Below the pieces are notes generated by a model. That model ran no database searches, was not told the origin of the DNA, and was given only the letters and a program-made list of their open reading frames with translations. From contig NC_057811.1 of NCBI RefSeq assembly GCF_018294505.1, forward strand, positions 24,668,329 through 24,732,328: a stretch of 64,000 bases of DNA, in the 5' to 3' direction. Shown piece after piece: positions 33,866 to 46,200 of this stretch; positions within the stretch are counted from its first letter, which is position 1, and every line of letters begins with the position of its first letter. Source of the DNA: Triticum aestivum. Lineage: Eukaryota > Streptophyta > Magnoliopsida > Poales > Poaceae. Both the position numbers and the translations under genes were made by a program.

Positions 33866-36618
33866 GATAAAGAATATGCTTCCAAAGGACAACGAATTGC
33901 CCGAGAGTACGTACGAAGCAAAGAAGGTTGTCTACCCTCTAGGGTTAGAGGTGTAGAAGATACATGCATGCCCTAATGACTGCATCCTCTACCGCGGTTA
34001 GTACGAGGATTTGAACGCGTGCCCGGTATGCGGTGCATTGCGCTATAAGATCAGTCGCGATGACCCTGGTGATGTCGAGGGCGAGCGCCCCAGGAAAAAG
34101 ATTCCTGCCAAGGTGATGTGGTATGCTCCTATAATACCACGGTTGAAACGTTTCTTCCAAAACAAAGAGCATGCCAAGGCGATGCGATGGCACAGAGAAG
34201 ACCGTAAGAAAGATGGAAAGTTGAGAGTACCCGCTGACGGGTCGCGGTGGAGAAAAATCAAGAGAAAGTACATGGAGGAGTTTGCGGGTGACGCAAGGAA
34301 CGTATGGTTTGGTCTAAGCGCAGATGGCATTAATCCTTTTGGGGAGCAGAGCAGCAACCATAGCACATGGCCTTTGACTCTATGTATGCATAACCTTCCT
34401 CCTTGGCTGTGCGTGAAGCGAAAGTTCATTATGATGCAAGTGCTCATCCAAGGCCCTAAGCAACCCGGCAACGACATTGATGTGTACCTAAGGCCATTAG
34501 TTGAAGAACTCTTACAGCTATGGAATGGAACAGGTGTACGTGCGCGGGTTTAGCACAAACAGGAAGAATTTGACCTAAAGGCGTTGCTGTTCGTGACCAT
34601 CAATGATTGGCCTGCTCTCAGTAACCTTTCAGGACAGACAAAAAAGGGATACCACGCATGCACGCACTGTTTGGATGATACCGATAGTATATATTTGGAT
34701 AATTGTAGGAAGAATTTGTACCTGGAACATCGTCGATTTCTTCCGAGCAGGCATCCCGTAAGAAAGAAAGGCAAGCATTTCAAAGGTGAGGTGGATCACC
34801 GGACGAAGCCTCGCCACCGTACTGGTGCTGATGTACATGATATGGTCAAGGATTTGAAGGTAGTCTTTGGAAAGGGTCCTGGCGGACAACCTGTTCCGAA
34901 TGACGCTGACGGACGCGCACCCATGTGGAAGAAGAAATCTATATTTTGGGACCTGCCCTATTGGAAAGACCTAGAGGTCCGCTCCGCAATCGACGTGATG
35001 CACGTGACGAAGAATCTTTGTGTGACCCTGCTTGGCTTCTTGGGCGTGTATGGGAAGACAAAAGATACACCCGAGGCACGGGAGGACCAGCAACGTATGC
35101 ACGGAAAAGACGGCATACATCAGGGTCATGCCAGCTACGCTCTTACCAAAGAAGAGAAGGAAATCTTCTTTGAATGCCTGCTCAGTATGAAGGTACCATC
35201 TAGCTTCTCATCGCATATAAAGGGAATAATAAATATGGCAGAGAAAAGTTCCAGAACCTAAAGTCTCATGACTGCCACGTGATTAGGACGCAACTGCTTC
35301 CGGTTGCATTGAGAGGGCTTCTACCGGAAAACGTTCGATTAGCCATTGTGAAGCTATGTGCATTCCTCAATGCAATCTCTCAGAAGGTAATCGATCTAGA
35401 AATCATACCAAGGTTAGAGAATGATTTGGTGCAATGTCTTGTCAGTTTCAATTTGGTGTTCCCACCACCCTTCTTCAACATCATGACGCACGTCCTACTT
35501 CACCTATGCGAAGAGATTAACGTTTGGGTCCTGTATTTCTGCAAAATATGTTCCCCTTTGAGAGGTTCATGGGAGTCTTAAAGAAATATGTTCATAACCG
35601 TGCTAGGCCAGAAGGAAGCATCTCCAAGGGCCATGAAAATGAGGAGGTCATTGAGTTTTGTATTGACTTTATTCCTGGCCTTAAGCCGATTGGTGTTCCT
35701 GAATCGCGGCATAAGGGCAGACTGGATGGAAAAGGCACGCTAGGAGGGGATCAAATAATATTTATGGACGGGCATTCTCTCACTCAAGCACACTACAAAG
35801 TTCTACAGCATTCCGCCTTGGTGGCTCCGTATATGGACGAACACAAGAATTTTCTATGCTCCAAACACCCGGAGCAGTCTGACGACTGGATTACACGTGA
35901 ACAAACGGGGACTTTCGCCGGCTGGTTGCAGACACGTACCATGCATGACGCTGCTATTGAAGATGACATGTACTTGTTGTCCCAGTTACCATCTTCGAAT
36001 ATAATGACTTTCAAAGGGTACAAGATAAATGGGAATACATTTGACACGATTGCCCAAGATAAGAAGAGCACCAACCAAAACAGTGGTGTCCGCTTTGATG
36101 CGGCAACCAAGACGGGAAAGGAAACATATTATGGTTACATAGAGGACATATGGGAACTTGACTATGGATGTGGTTTGAAGGTCCCTTTGTTTTGGTGCAA
36201 ATGGGTCAATATGACATGAGGCGGGGTAACGGAAGACCCGCAGTACGGAATGACAACAGTGCATCTCAACAATCTTGCGTATGCAGACGAACCATTCGTC
36301 CTAGCCAATGATATGGCGCAGGTTTTCTATGTGAAGGGCATGTCTACCAAGCCAAGAAAAACAAAAGATAAGGAAGCGCATGCATCATACGATGAGCCAA
36401 AGCGCCACATAGTTCTTTCAGGGAAAAGAAACATCATGGGAGTGGATGACAAGACAGACATGTCAGAACATTATGAAAAGTTCGATGAAATTGCTCCATT
36501 CACAGTGAATATTGACCCGAGCATCCAGTTAAATGATGAAGATTGTCCATGGTTACGGTGCAAAGGGACACATGCAAAGAAAAAGTTTCACACCCAAATA
36601 TCCCACTCTGGGATGTGA
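33866..36618 (+). pseudogene. CACTA TNP2-like transposase, main part (copy 2)
   Basis: The Transposase_21 (TNP2) catalytic domain is clear: CPVCGALRYKISRDDPGD, KVMWYAPIIPRLKRFFQN, WFGLSADGINPF, HSTWPLTLCMHNLPPWLC, GYHACTHCLDDT, and DVMHVTKNLCVTLLGFLGV. A DUF4218-type region follows (LLPVALRGLLPENVRLAIVK; NMFPFERFMGVLKKYVHNRA), then a DUF4216-type C-terminus (YGYIEDIWELDYGCGLKVPL). In-frame stops are at 33954, 33999, 34551 and 36217 (TGA, shared with copy 1), and frame changes fall near 35250 and 35540. The enzyme would cut CACTA ends in the nucleus. This copy is inactive. Confidence 0.93.
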
Positions 36619-36779
36619 TCGGCTTCACTGTCATCACTTCCTTCTCTAGTGAGTTTCCGGACTTATATATCTTGAAAGTCCCGCTTCGAACAAACCGGAG
36701 GGAATCTTTGTAATAGTTAGGGTACTTATGTGTTTTGGCATTTGAAACGCGAAGAAATTTTATATGTGCAAACAAATTC

Positions 36780-37350
36780 TTTCATGCATTTACTGGTTTT
36801 TTTCAGCTAAATGACCCTGAAATTGAAAAACACTTCAAATGAACTCTGAAATGGTTGAAAGTTGGCACGGTATCATCATTTCACCCACATATAGCATGTG
36901 CAAAAAAGTTGAGATGGTTACGGCAAAAAATGGATGCACTTCGTGTACAAAATGGACAATCTCTTTCGAAGTATCAAGGTTTCAGACGAAAACTCATCTG
37001 TTACAAAGGCATTTTTTTTTACATATTACAACACCAGACATTTTGTCCGTTCAGTATGCACCATTCAAAGCCGCGTCATCAATTTTCAACCCTTTGTGAC
37101 TTCATTTGCTATTTTTCATGCATTTACTAGTTTTTTCACCTAAATGACCCTGAAATTGAAAAACACTTCAAATGAACTCTGAAAAGGTTGAAAGTTGGCA
37201 TGGTATCATAATTTCACCCACATAGCATGTGCAAAAAAGTAGAGAGGGTTACGGCAAAAACTGGATGCACTTCGTGTACAAAATGGACAATCTCTTTCGA
37301 AATATCAGGGTTTCGGACGAAAACTCATCTGTTACAAAGGCATTTCATTT
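36780..37350 (+). repeat. Tandem repeat block 3' of the CACTA transposase gene (copy 2)
   Basis: Same two-unit structure as 4790-5365 in copy 1, with only scattered differences. An AT-rich spacer equivalent to 5366-5870 follows to 37877. Confidence 0.8.
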
Positions 37351-37877
37351 TTTAAATAACCTAAGTATTACCAAATTGAATATAATGATAAAATACACTA
37401 ATATTAAACATAACAAAAAGAATCACTGAAATATCTATTTTTAAAATTAAGTTATTCATAAACTAGTGATTCACACAAATTTCAAATAATTCAAATTTAA
37501 ACTATTCAAATTTGAAAACTACTGGCACTAACAGAAAGTTTGTAATTTTTTGAACCTAAAGAAAAAATATTCACAAATAAATTCTAAATACAGCAAAAAA
37601 CAACTCAGAAATAAATAAAAGAAAATAAATAAAGCAGAAAAGAAGAAAAAAAGAAAATAAATAAATAAAAAAGCCTGCCTACTGGGCCACAGCGGCCTGC
37701 ATACGACTAGAAACCCATCCTCTAGTTGGGCCAGGATGCAGGCCCAATAGGCCCACAGGGCAGAGCAGTAGAGTTAGGCCCAGAAGCCTGCTATAGACAG
37801 GAGTTCAACACCTCTCCCGCGCCGGGGCTTTTAAACAGGTGCGGCCGCTCTTCGCTAGGTGAGGTGGGACTAAACTT

Positions 37878-39698
37878 CCGCACCACACCTGCGTCAGCGC
37901 ACCCCCTTTAGTACCGGGTCGCGGCTCCAATCGGTACTAAAGGGGGGTCTTTAGTACCGGTTGGAGCCACCACTCGGTACTAAAGGGGTGCCCTTCCCGC
38001 CGCTCCGCCTGGCCAAAACAGGCCTTTAGTATCGGTTGGTGGCTACCACCGGTACTAAAGGTGCCTTCTATATATACAACACTTCGAAAAAATTCAGTTT
38101 CTCATCTCCCACTTCTCCTCTNNNNNNNNNNNNNNNNNNNNNNNNNNNNNNNNNNNNNNNNNNNNNNNNNNNNNNNNNNNNNNNNNNNNNNNNNNNNNNN
38201 NNNNNNNNNNNNNNNNNNNNNNNNNNNNNNNNNNNNNNNNNNNNNNNNNNNNNNNNNNNNNNNNNNNNNNNNNNNNNNNNNNNNNNNNNNNNNNNNNNNN
38301 NNNNNNNNNNNNNNNNNNNNNNNNNNNNNNNNNNNNNNNNNNNNNNNNNNNNNNNNNNNNNNNNNNNNNNNNNNNNNNNNNNNNNNNNNNNNNNNNNNNN
38401 NNNNNNNNNNNNNNNNNNNNNNNNNNNNNNNNNNNNNNNNNNNNNNNNNNNNNNNNNNNNNNNNNNNNNNNNNNNNNNNNNNNNNNNNNNNNNNNNNNNN
38501 NNNNNNNNNNNNNNNNNNNNNNNNNNNNNNNNNNNNNNNNNNNNNNNNNNNNNNNNNNNNNNNNNNNNNNNNNNNNNNNNNNNNNNNNNNNNNNNNNNNN
38601 NNNNNNNNNNNNNNNNNNNNNNNNNNNNNNNNNNNNNNNNNNNNNNNNNNNNNNNNNNNNNNNNNNNNNNNNNNNNNNNNNNNNNNNNNNNNNNNNNNNN
38701 NNNNNNNNNNNNNNNNNNNNNNNNNNNNNNNNNNNNNNNNNNNNNNNNNNNNNNNNNNNNNNNNNNNNNNNNNNNNNNNNNNNNNNNNNNNNNNNNNNNN
38801 NNNNNNNNNNNNNNNNNNNNNNNNNNNNNNNNNNNNNNNNNNNNNNNNNNNNNNNNNNNNNNNNNNNNNNNNNNNNNNNNNNNNNNNNNNNNNNNNNNNG
38901 TCCCCGTCGTCGTCGTCTCGCCGCCGCCCCATACGACGCCGCCCCGTCGCCGTCGCCGCCCCCATCGCCTCGCCGCGCCCCAGCCCGTCATCCCTCTATA
39001 AGAACCCCAGCCGCCATGCATATGGCCAGCCGGCCGCCCCCAAGCCCGGCCGCGCACGCACACACACACACACACACTTAGATGTGATTTTATGTTTTTA
39101 GTTTTTAGTTTTTAGTTTTTTCTGTTTTTCTGTTTTGTATACAAAGGTTTTAGATGAATTAATTAATTAGATTAGATTAATGTCAAATGTCAAAGGTTTT
39201 AGATGAATTAATTAATTAGATTAATGTCAAATGTTAGATGAAATTAGCTAGATATATTAATGTTAGATGAATTGTTTTTTATACTAGTTCGATGAATTAG
39301 ATATATTAATTAATGTTAGATGAATTAGTTTTTTATACTTTTGTCAAAATGTTAGATGAATTAGCTAGCTAGATATATATAAGAAATCACAATCCAATCA
39401 TTTAAAAAATGTTATGTTTGCATATAGTATTTGTTCTCGACGATGCCCGGCCCGCATCCTCGCCGTCGACCCGTTCGCGACGATGTCCTGCTTCAGAGGA
39501 CCCATGTCCGGGACTGGGCTCCGCCGGGCTGGCACTAGGAGGTGCTACCTTCAGGGGCTCGCCGCTTGGTGAGGAACTCGGCCCCGGGTCCCGTCGTCGA
39601 CCCTGACCTCCTTTGGTGGCGTTCGCGTGGGCACTTTCGGTGCGCAGGGAGCCGGCCCTGCCGGAGGTGGTGCGTCGCCGTGTCAGGGAGGAGGACGA
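37878..39698 (+). other. Segment present only in CACTA copy 2, with second subterminal repeat set and N gap
   Basis: Copy 1 joins directly from the base matching 37877 to the base matching about 39706, so this piece was inserted here or deleted there. It opens with CACTA-type units (ccctttagtaccgg, cggtactaaaggggt) and a TATA-like tctatatataca near 38070, as in a CACTA left end. After the gap come GC-rich DNA, a CA microsatellite (39055-39077), gatgaattaattaattag-type AT repeats and a GC-rich block (39430-39695) common in wheat CACTA interiors. Confidence 0.7.
38122..38899. other. Assembly gap (778 N)
   Basis: This is a run of N. Reading frames that cross it are artefacts. The flanks are repeat-rich and GC-rich, which probably caused the gap. 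Confidence 0.99.
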
Positions 39699-41102
39699 TG
39701 ATACGTCTCCGTCGTATCTACGTTTCCAAACACTTTTGCCCTTGTTTTGGACTCTAACTTGCATGATTTGAATGGAACTAACCCGGCCTGACGCTGTTTT
39801 CAGCAGAATTGCCATGGTGTTATTTATGTGCAGAAACAAAGGTTCTCGGAATGACCTGAAACTTCACGGAGATTATTTTTGGAAAATATAAAAAATACTG
39901 GCGAAAGAATCAAGGCCAGGGGGCCCACACCCTTTCCACGAGGGTGGGGGGCGCGCCTGGCCCCTGGGCGCGCCCCCTGACTCGTGGGCCCCCTGGAGCT
40001 CCACCGACCTCAACTCCAACTCTATATATTCATGTTCGGGGAGAAAAAAATCAGAGAGAAAGATTCATCGCGTTTTACGATACAGAGCCGCCGCCAAGCC
40101 CTAAACTCTCTCGGGAGGGCTGATCTGGAGTCCGTTCGGGGCTCCGGAGAGGGGAATCCGTGGCCATCGTCATCATCAACCATCCTCCATCACCAATTTC
40201 TTGATGCTCACCGCCGTGCGTGAGTAATTCCATCGTAGGCTTGCTGGAGGGTGATGGGTTGGATGAGATTTATCATGTAATCGAGTTAGTTTTGTTAGGG
40301 TTTGGTCCCTAGTATCCACTATGTTCTGAGATTGATGTTGCTATGACTTTGCTATGCTTAATGCTTGTCACTAGGGCCCGAGTGCCATGATTTCAGATCT
40401 GAACCTATTATGTTTTCATGAATACATGTGAGTTCTTGATCCTATCTTGCAAGTCTATAGTCACCTACTATGTGTTATGATCCGGCAACCCCGAAGTGAC
40501 AATAATCGGGACCACTCTCGGTGATAACCGTAGTTTGAGGAGTTCATGTATTCACTATGTGTTAATGCTTTGGTTCGGTACTCTATTAAAAGGTGGCCTT
40601 AATATCCCTTAGTTTCCGCTAGGACCCCGCTGCCACGGGAGGGTAGGACAAAAGATGTCATGCAAGTTCTTTTCCATAAGCACGTATGACTATATCCGGA
40701 ATACATGCCTACATTACATTGATGAATTGGAGCTAGTTCTGTGTCACCCTATGTTATGATTGTTACATGATGAACCGCATCCGGCATAATTCTCCATCAC
40801 CGATCCAATGCCTATGAGCTTTTCACATATTGTTCTTCGCTTATTTACTTTTCCGTTGCTACTGTTACAATTACTACAAAACCCAAAAGTATTACTTTTG
40901 CTATCGTTACCGTTACTATCATACTACTTTGCTACTAAATACTTTGCTGCAGATACTAAGTTATCCAGGTGTGGTTGAATTGACAACTCAGCTGCTAATA
41001 CTTGAGAATATTCTTTGGCTCCCCTTGTGTCGAATCAATAAATTTGGGTTGAATACTCTACCCTAAAAAATCGTTGCGATCCCCTATACTTGTGGGTTAT
41101 CA
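39699..41102 (+). repeat. Captured Gypsy LTR inside CACTA copy 2 (complete)
   Basis: This LTR starts TGATACGTCTCCGTCGTATC, ends GGGTTATCA and is 1404 bp long. The tRNA-Asp-type primer site TGGCGCCGTTGCCGGGGA follows at 41114-41131. It matches 5878-7273 in copy 1 closely. No second LTR of this element is present. Confidence 0.88.
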
Positions 41103-41180
41103 AGACTATTTTCTGGCGCCGTTGCCGGGGAGCATAGCTCTATTCTTTGAGTTACTTGGGATTTATATCTGCTGGTCACT

Positions 41181-41575
41181 ATGAAGAACTTGAAAGACGA
41201 GAAAACAAAAATTTATCCCTCAACTACGAGGGGAGGTAAGGAACTGCCGTCTAGCTCTGCACTTGATTCACCTTCTTTTTTGAGTAAGCTTGCGACACCT
41301 AAACCTGCTTCTGCTATTAATTCTGATATGTCGCATGTTATTGATGATGCCACTTCTGCTATGCATGATACTTATGATGAAACTACTTCTATGCTTGATA
41401 CTACTGTGCCACTTGGTGAATTTCTTGATGAACAACTTGCTAGGGCTAGAGAGAATGAAATTATTGAAACTGATAATATTGATGAAAGTGATGATGAAGA
41501 TTCTCCCTCTAAATATGAATTGCCTGTTGTGCCTGAGGGCTATGTTATGGATGAAGAAACTGCTAGAGACGATGT
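41181..41575 (+). pseudogene. Gypsy gag-like N-terminal fragment (copy 2)
   Basis: Same protein as at 7352 in copy 1 (KNLKDEKTKIYPSTTRGGK), with a few substitutions. It ends in the junction minisatellite. The frame stays open through the minisatellite to 41738, which adds repeat-encoded residues. Confidence 0.75.
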
Positions 41576-41705
41576 ATTCGAGATTATATATATTATTCGA
41601 GATGATGTATTCGAGATTATATATATTATTCGAGACGATGTATCCGAGATTATATATTATTCGAGACGATGTATTCGAGATTATATATTATTTGAGACGA
41701 TGCAT
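41567..41705 (+). repeat. Minisatellite at the Gypsy/CACTA junction (copy 2)
   Basis: Four full units plus a partial unit of about 31-33 bp (gagacgatgtattcgagatt plus AT tail). It matches the array at 7735-7882 in place and unit order. Confidence 0.85.
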
Positions 41706-41808
41706 ATTATGTACTATGATTCAGTTTTTCCTTATTGATTGCATGCATGCATTGTAATTTGAATACTAAATTGTTTTATATTTCTTCTGGATTAGTTAAA
41801 TAAAAGCT

Positions 41809-44800
41809 ATGGAGGACAATACCGGCAGAGAGGGAGAAGAGGCCCTGTTCGAGATCATACGCTCCCCTCGCAGGCCAGATGATCTGAATGAAGAAGATGA
41901 CGGCTCCCAATATCTGAACAATACCGGGGAGGGTGATGATATGATATTCGATCGCGACGACCGAATTGACGAATTCATGAACTATGATTATGATGACGCC
42001 AAAAATGTTGATCTTGAAATAACAGAGACCGGCGAGGTATATTTATATAAGCAGGCATCTGGTGATCATCACATGTTTTTAATGATTTGAAGATATATTA
42101 ACGAATCAATCTTTCTTCTTTCAGCCCTCCAGATCGAGCAAATCTTCTACAGGCAGCTGGACAGTGCGAGGCCCGGACAAAAAGTTGAAGGAGGGCGTAA
42201 AGTACAACATCGATGCCATCAGAACTGATGGCAAACCACTAGCGCCTAAGAACATCGCGAACAAGTTCGTTCGTCAGTGCGGAGTTCTTGTGAAGGACCA
42301 ACTCCCGATCTCCCTTCAAGAATGGAAAGAGCCAGCAAAGAAACGTCCAGATCTTACTTTTGTCGACGATAGAGAAAAATCTCTGCTTTGTGAAAAACTC
42401 ATGGAACATTTCACCCTACCAGATCATTTCACAGATGCAGATGTGCGGAAAGTCAAATACGCTTCTCTTAGGAAGATGGCAATTGCATTCAACACCCACA
42501 AGAAAACTGTATGAGCCAACTAAGTCAAAGGAGGAAAGAAGACTCCAGAATTCAAGGGAACACTGGAGAAGCAAAGAGAACACTGGCCCGCTTTCATGAA
42601 ATTCAAGGAATCAGAATTATCTAAGGACCGGTCGAGAAAAAACAAGGCCAATGCCAGAAAAAAGGAGCAGTTCCATAGGCTGGGGCTAGGTGGCTACGCG
42701 GTGGCAATGCCTAAGTGGGATAAGTCTGAGCAAGAGATGCTGGATGCAGAGGTCACTCCAGTTACTAAGAGCTGGCCCCCTGGTGCAGAACTTGGTTCTA
42801 TGTGCATGGGGGCGTTGGACCCGAAGACAGGCCAGGTTTCGAAGAAGGCATGTCTTAAAGGAGCCGAAGATAAGTTACTTGATGCAATAGAAGATGCTCG
42901 AAAGGAGGTGTTCACGCCCAACAGAGAGAACGACGAGCTTACGCGCGCCCTGGGAAATCCTGAGCACCCGAGAAGAACATGAGGCAAGGGCGTTGTTCCG
43001 TGGTATGAGGGCTTTTCGGACTGGAACGCCGACTACAGAAGCCGTGTGAGAAGGAAGAAGCTGGAGGAGGAGCAGAGGAAGCAAGAAGCAGAACGCCTTC
43101 AAGGCCTAGAATCAGCACACGCGGACTTGGCACTCAAATTCCAACGGCAACAGCAGCAGATCGGCTCACTTAGCCAGGAAAGGGGGTCTCAGCAGCGGCA
43201 ACAGCTAGCGGATGATCCAGCATTGGATTGCATCGTCCCATCATGGGTTCCGCCTCGGGCGACGCACTGCTAGATAGATACGCTCTGGATGACATCATGT
43301 AGAACACTAACTGTGAGCTACACATCAAAATGAAGAACATATCCATGAAGGTGGCGGACGCCATTGCTTATACAAATCCCCCTAAAGCAACCTTCCATTG
43401 CAACCCGATTCCAGCCGGCTATGCTAATGTCGTGGTTAATGTGGTGGTGGACCAATATTCGGGGCTTGAGCTTGACATTCCTGGAGGTGACCAGGAGCAC
43501 ACACTAGGAGAGGCCATACATCGTATCATCCTATGGAGAAAGGATTGCGTCATCTTTCGAAGGCCACCGACACCGCGTTAGCCGACTCCTCCTTGAAGTC
43601 CGCCACCGCGTCAGCAGACTCCCGCTCCTCCAAGTCCACCAACGCGTCAGGCCACTCCTCCTCCTCCATGTCCGGCACAGCGTCAGGCCACTCCTACTTC
43701 AAGTCCGGCACAGCTTCAGGTGACTCCTTCTGCTCCAACTCAGCCACGTCAGCCGTCTCCGCCGCCTCAGCAATCGCGGAAGAGAGCCGCCGCAGCTATG
43801 GTGCGTAGCGGTACAAGTCGAGGTAGTACAGGAGGTATAGGCGGAGGCAAGCGATATCAATATGGTCCAAGCCTCAATCCTCTTCCTCAGAGACCTTACG
43901 ACATGACCGAGGAGCAAAACACAGCCATAGTGAAGGCCCAAGTGGACGCCCATTTTGGACCGAAACCGCCACCGCCGCCAAAGGAGAAAGTGCCTGAGAA
44001 AGTCGTTGACCACTTTATTCATATGGCAAGAAAACCAGCTCCCAAGTCTGTTGACTCAGACAATGTGCGCCAAATTAGGAAGGCACATCGAGCACGACTA
44101 CAGAAGGAGTCGAGCTCGAGCTCGAGCCAAGCAGCTGGCAAAAAATGCGGGAAAACCGTTCCCCAGCTGGGAAAGCAGGTGGCGCAATCGATCCCCCCGC
44201 TTGTTGTACCAACACATGAGAGTACCGGCGCCGGTCAGCTGGTAATAACCAACGAGCATAGAAGGTAGGCTGAAATGCTCGTTTTCACTGTTGGACAACT
44301 CCTTGAGATCGAGCCCATGTCTCCGCTTAGAGAGGAGGACATAAAACGGAAATATGTCCGCGGTGAACCTTTGGTCGAGCCTGAGGAGGTCAAGAAACTC
44401 CCAACGAGAATGTATGAATTGCATGATTGGTACATGAAAATTACCAAGAGTTCCAATCGAGAGTCCCTCATGGTGAACGTCAAGGAAGAGCATTACTTCC
44501 ATGGGCTAGCTCTGTCCGTTGATTATTCAGAACTATTTTAGTTATTCAATCAAGAACACTCGACAAAACTCTCTTCATTTGCTATTGTCAGTAAGTGATT
44601 TATTTCTGTAATTTATGTCTCAAGCTAGTTGTAGTGCTTATTGATCGATCATTACCTGTAATTATCCTCACTATATTCTTTTCTGTGGTATTATGCAGGA
44701 TGAAGATGTATGAAATGAAAAAAGCTGGACGCTATGGCATTGGGTTCATTGACCCAAATACCATTAATGAAGACACATGGAAATTGGAATGGTATAAAGC

Positions 44801-45754
44801 AGATGTAGAGAAAAAAAATGCTAGAGTTCTTGAAGCGCTTCAACACTAATGAAGATATACTACTTCCTTACAACTTCCTGTGAGTCACACTGTCTTGTAC
44901 TACAAATTCTGTTTTTACTTACTAGCTAGCTAGATGTTAATAATTAAGTGTACAGGGTTTAGGGTATAGTTGATGAGTGTATATGGACATGCCCGCTTAA
45001 TTAAGACATGCAAACGTGTGCGCATGCAGTTACCACTGGATCTTGTTAATCATTAAAGTTGAAGAGGGAACAGTTGAAGTACTAGACTCACTACTTAAAA
45101 AACAAAGTGACTACTCAATCTTTAAGGGGATAGTCGACGGGTAATTTCAATCATTCTTAACTATATCTCGACCTCTTTAGTTCGTCATTTCCTGATATCA
45201 ACTGTTTAATAACTCCTTTATTCATTTTCTTTGCCGGCGGGCAGGGCTTGGGAAAAGTTCATCAACGTGACTCGAGGCCAATGGCGAAAAAAGGTGTATT
45301 GGTTTCGACCCAAGGTAAGTAATTAGGTAGTACTAGCTAGCTACCATCTATTTAATTCTTGTTTCAATACAATTAATTATCATGCTTGATTAATTATTAT
45401 CTGATTAAATTCTATTCTCGTAAAGGCCCTGAAGCAGGCGCGGGGGACTGAAGTGTGTGCATACTATGTTTGCAAGAACATTCGCATGATGGCGTCCGAA
45501 AGGAGCAAATCTGATAGACAGCTATGGGTACGTTTGCGAGAACACTATTCACAATTTTTACATCATTATCGATATCTAGTCACACAACTAATACCTATGC
45601 ATATTGATCTCCTTCTTAACAGTTCAAAGAGGTGCGGGAGCAGCTCCTACCAACGGAGCACATACGAGCACTTCAAGAGGAAATAGCGGGATTTTTGCTC
45701 GACCAGGTCATAGATCCCAAAGGAGAATACCATTACCCGCTACCGCCCCCATGA
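41809..45754 (+). pseudogene. CACTA second gene with C-terminal Ulp1/C48-like protease domain (copy 2)
   Basis: Exon 1 is 41809-42036 (MEDNTGREGEEALFEII, very acidic), with an intron to 42124. The long exon from 42125 encodes FVRQCGVLVKDQLPISLQEW, PKWDKSEQEML, a Glu/Gln-rich helix, Pro/Arg/Ser repeats (43560-43760) and IEPMSPLREEDIKRKYVRGE. Protease exons: about 44700-44879; 45030-45140 (YHWILLIIKVEEGTVEVLDS, candidate catalytic His and Asp); 45245-45314; 45426-45527 (Gln, then V-C-A-Y-Y-V-C, candidate Cys); last exon from 45623 to TGA 45752-45754. Stops at 42521-42523 (TAA) and 42980-42982 (TGA) are shared with copy 1; TGA at 42512-42514 is private. Ulp1-like proteases remove SUMO; what this one would cut is unknown. 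Confidence 0.85.
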
Positions 45755-45979
45755 ACCACTCCCAATTGTCATCGTGCTCCGAAGGCACCAAGGCAAATGC
45801 CACTGGCTCCGAAGGCAACATGTAGGAGAAATTATATATATATGATCGGTTCTACGAGAAATTCTATTTATATATATGCATAATGTGTACAATATGTAGT
45901 ATCGTAAAATACCAGCAAACGAAAAAGAATTAAATGGAAAACACAAAATTAAAGGAAAAAGAAATCATGAATCCAAAAC

Positions 45980-46197
45980 CCCCCAAACATTTTAGTACCG
46001 GTTGGTGTTACCAACCGGTATTAAAGGGCTCCCCGCCCCCGACGCTGGCTCGAGCCACGTGGTGGCTCTCTAGCGGCGGTTCGTGCAAAACCGGTACTAA
46101 AGGGGGGGACCTTTAGTCCCCACCCTTTAGTGTCGGTTACAGAACCGGCACTAAAGGGCCTTACGAACCCGTGCTATAGCCCGGTTCTGCACTAGTG
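45980..46197 (+). repeat. CACTA copy 2 right terminus
   Basis: Subterminal ggtactaaaggg-type repeats end in gcccggttctgCACTAGTG, followed by the TAT duplication and C2 LTR sequence. Confidence 0.93.
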
Positions 46198-46200
46198 TAT

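Larger units (their letters stand above)
20617..46197 (+). mobile_element. CACTA transposon copy 2 (full length, with nested Gypsy G2)
   Basis: The termini are CACTAGTAGAAAAAGGG on the left and, read inward, CACTAGTGCAGAACCGGGC on the right. TAT at 20614-20616 and 46198-46200 is the 3-bp target duplication expected for CACTA elements. Content in order: left subterminal repeats, a small coiled-coil/membrane ORF, a TNP2-like transposase split by G2, a tandem repeat block, a segment with a second set of subterminal repeats and the N gap, a captured Gypsy LTR and gag, the second gene with its protease domain, and right subterminal repeats. Without G2 it is about 14.2 kb. Confidence 0.95.

Noticed and set aside
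39055..39077. CA-dinucleotide run as a regulatory or CRISPR-like repeat
   Set aside because: It is a simple microsatellite. No array of spaced direct repeats typical of CRISPR occurs anywhere in the window.
38036..39101. Long frames across the N run
   Set aside because: They consist mostly of undetermined residues and are artefacts of the assembly gap.
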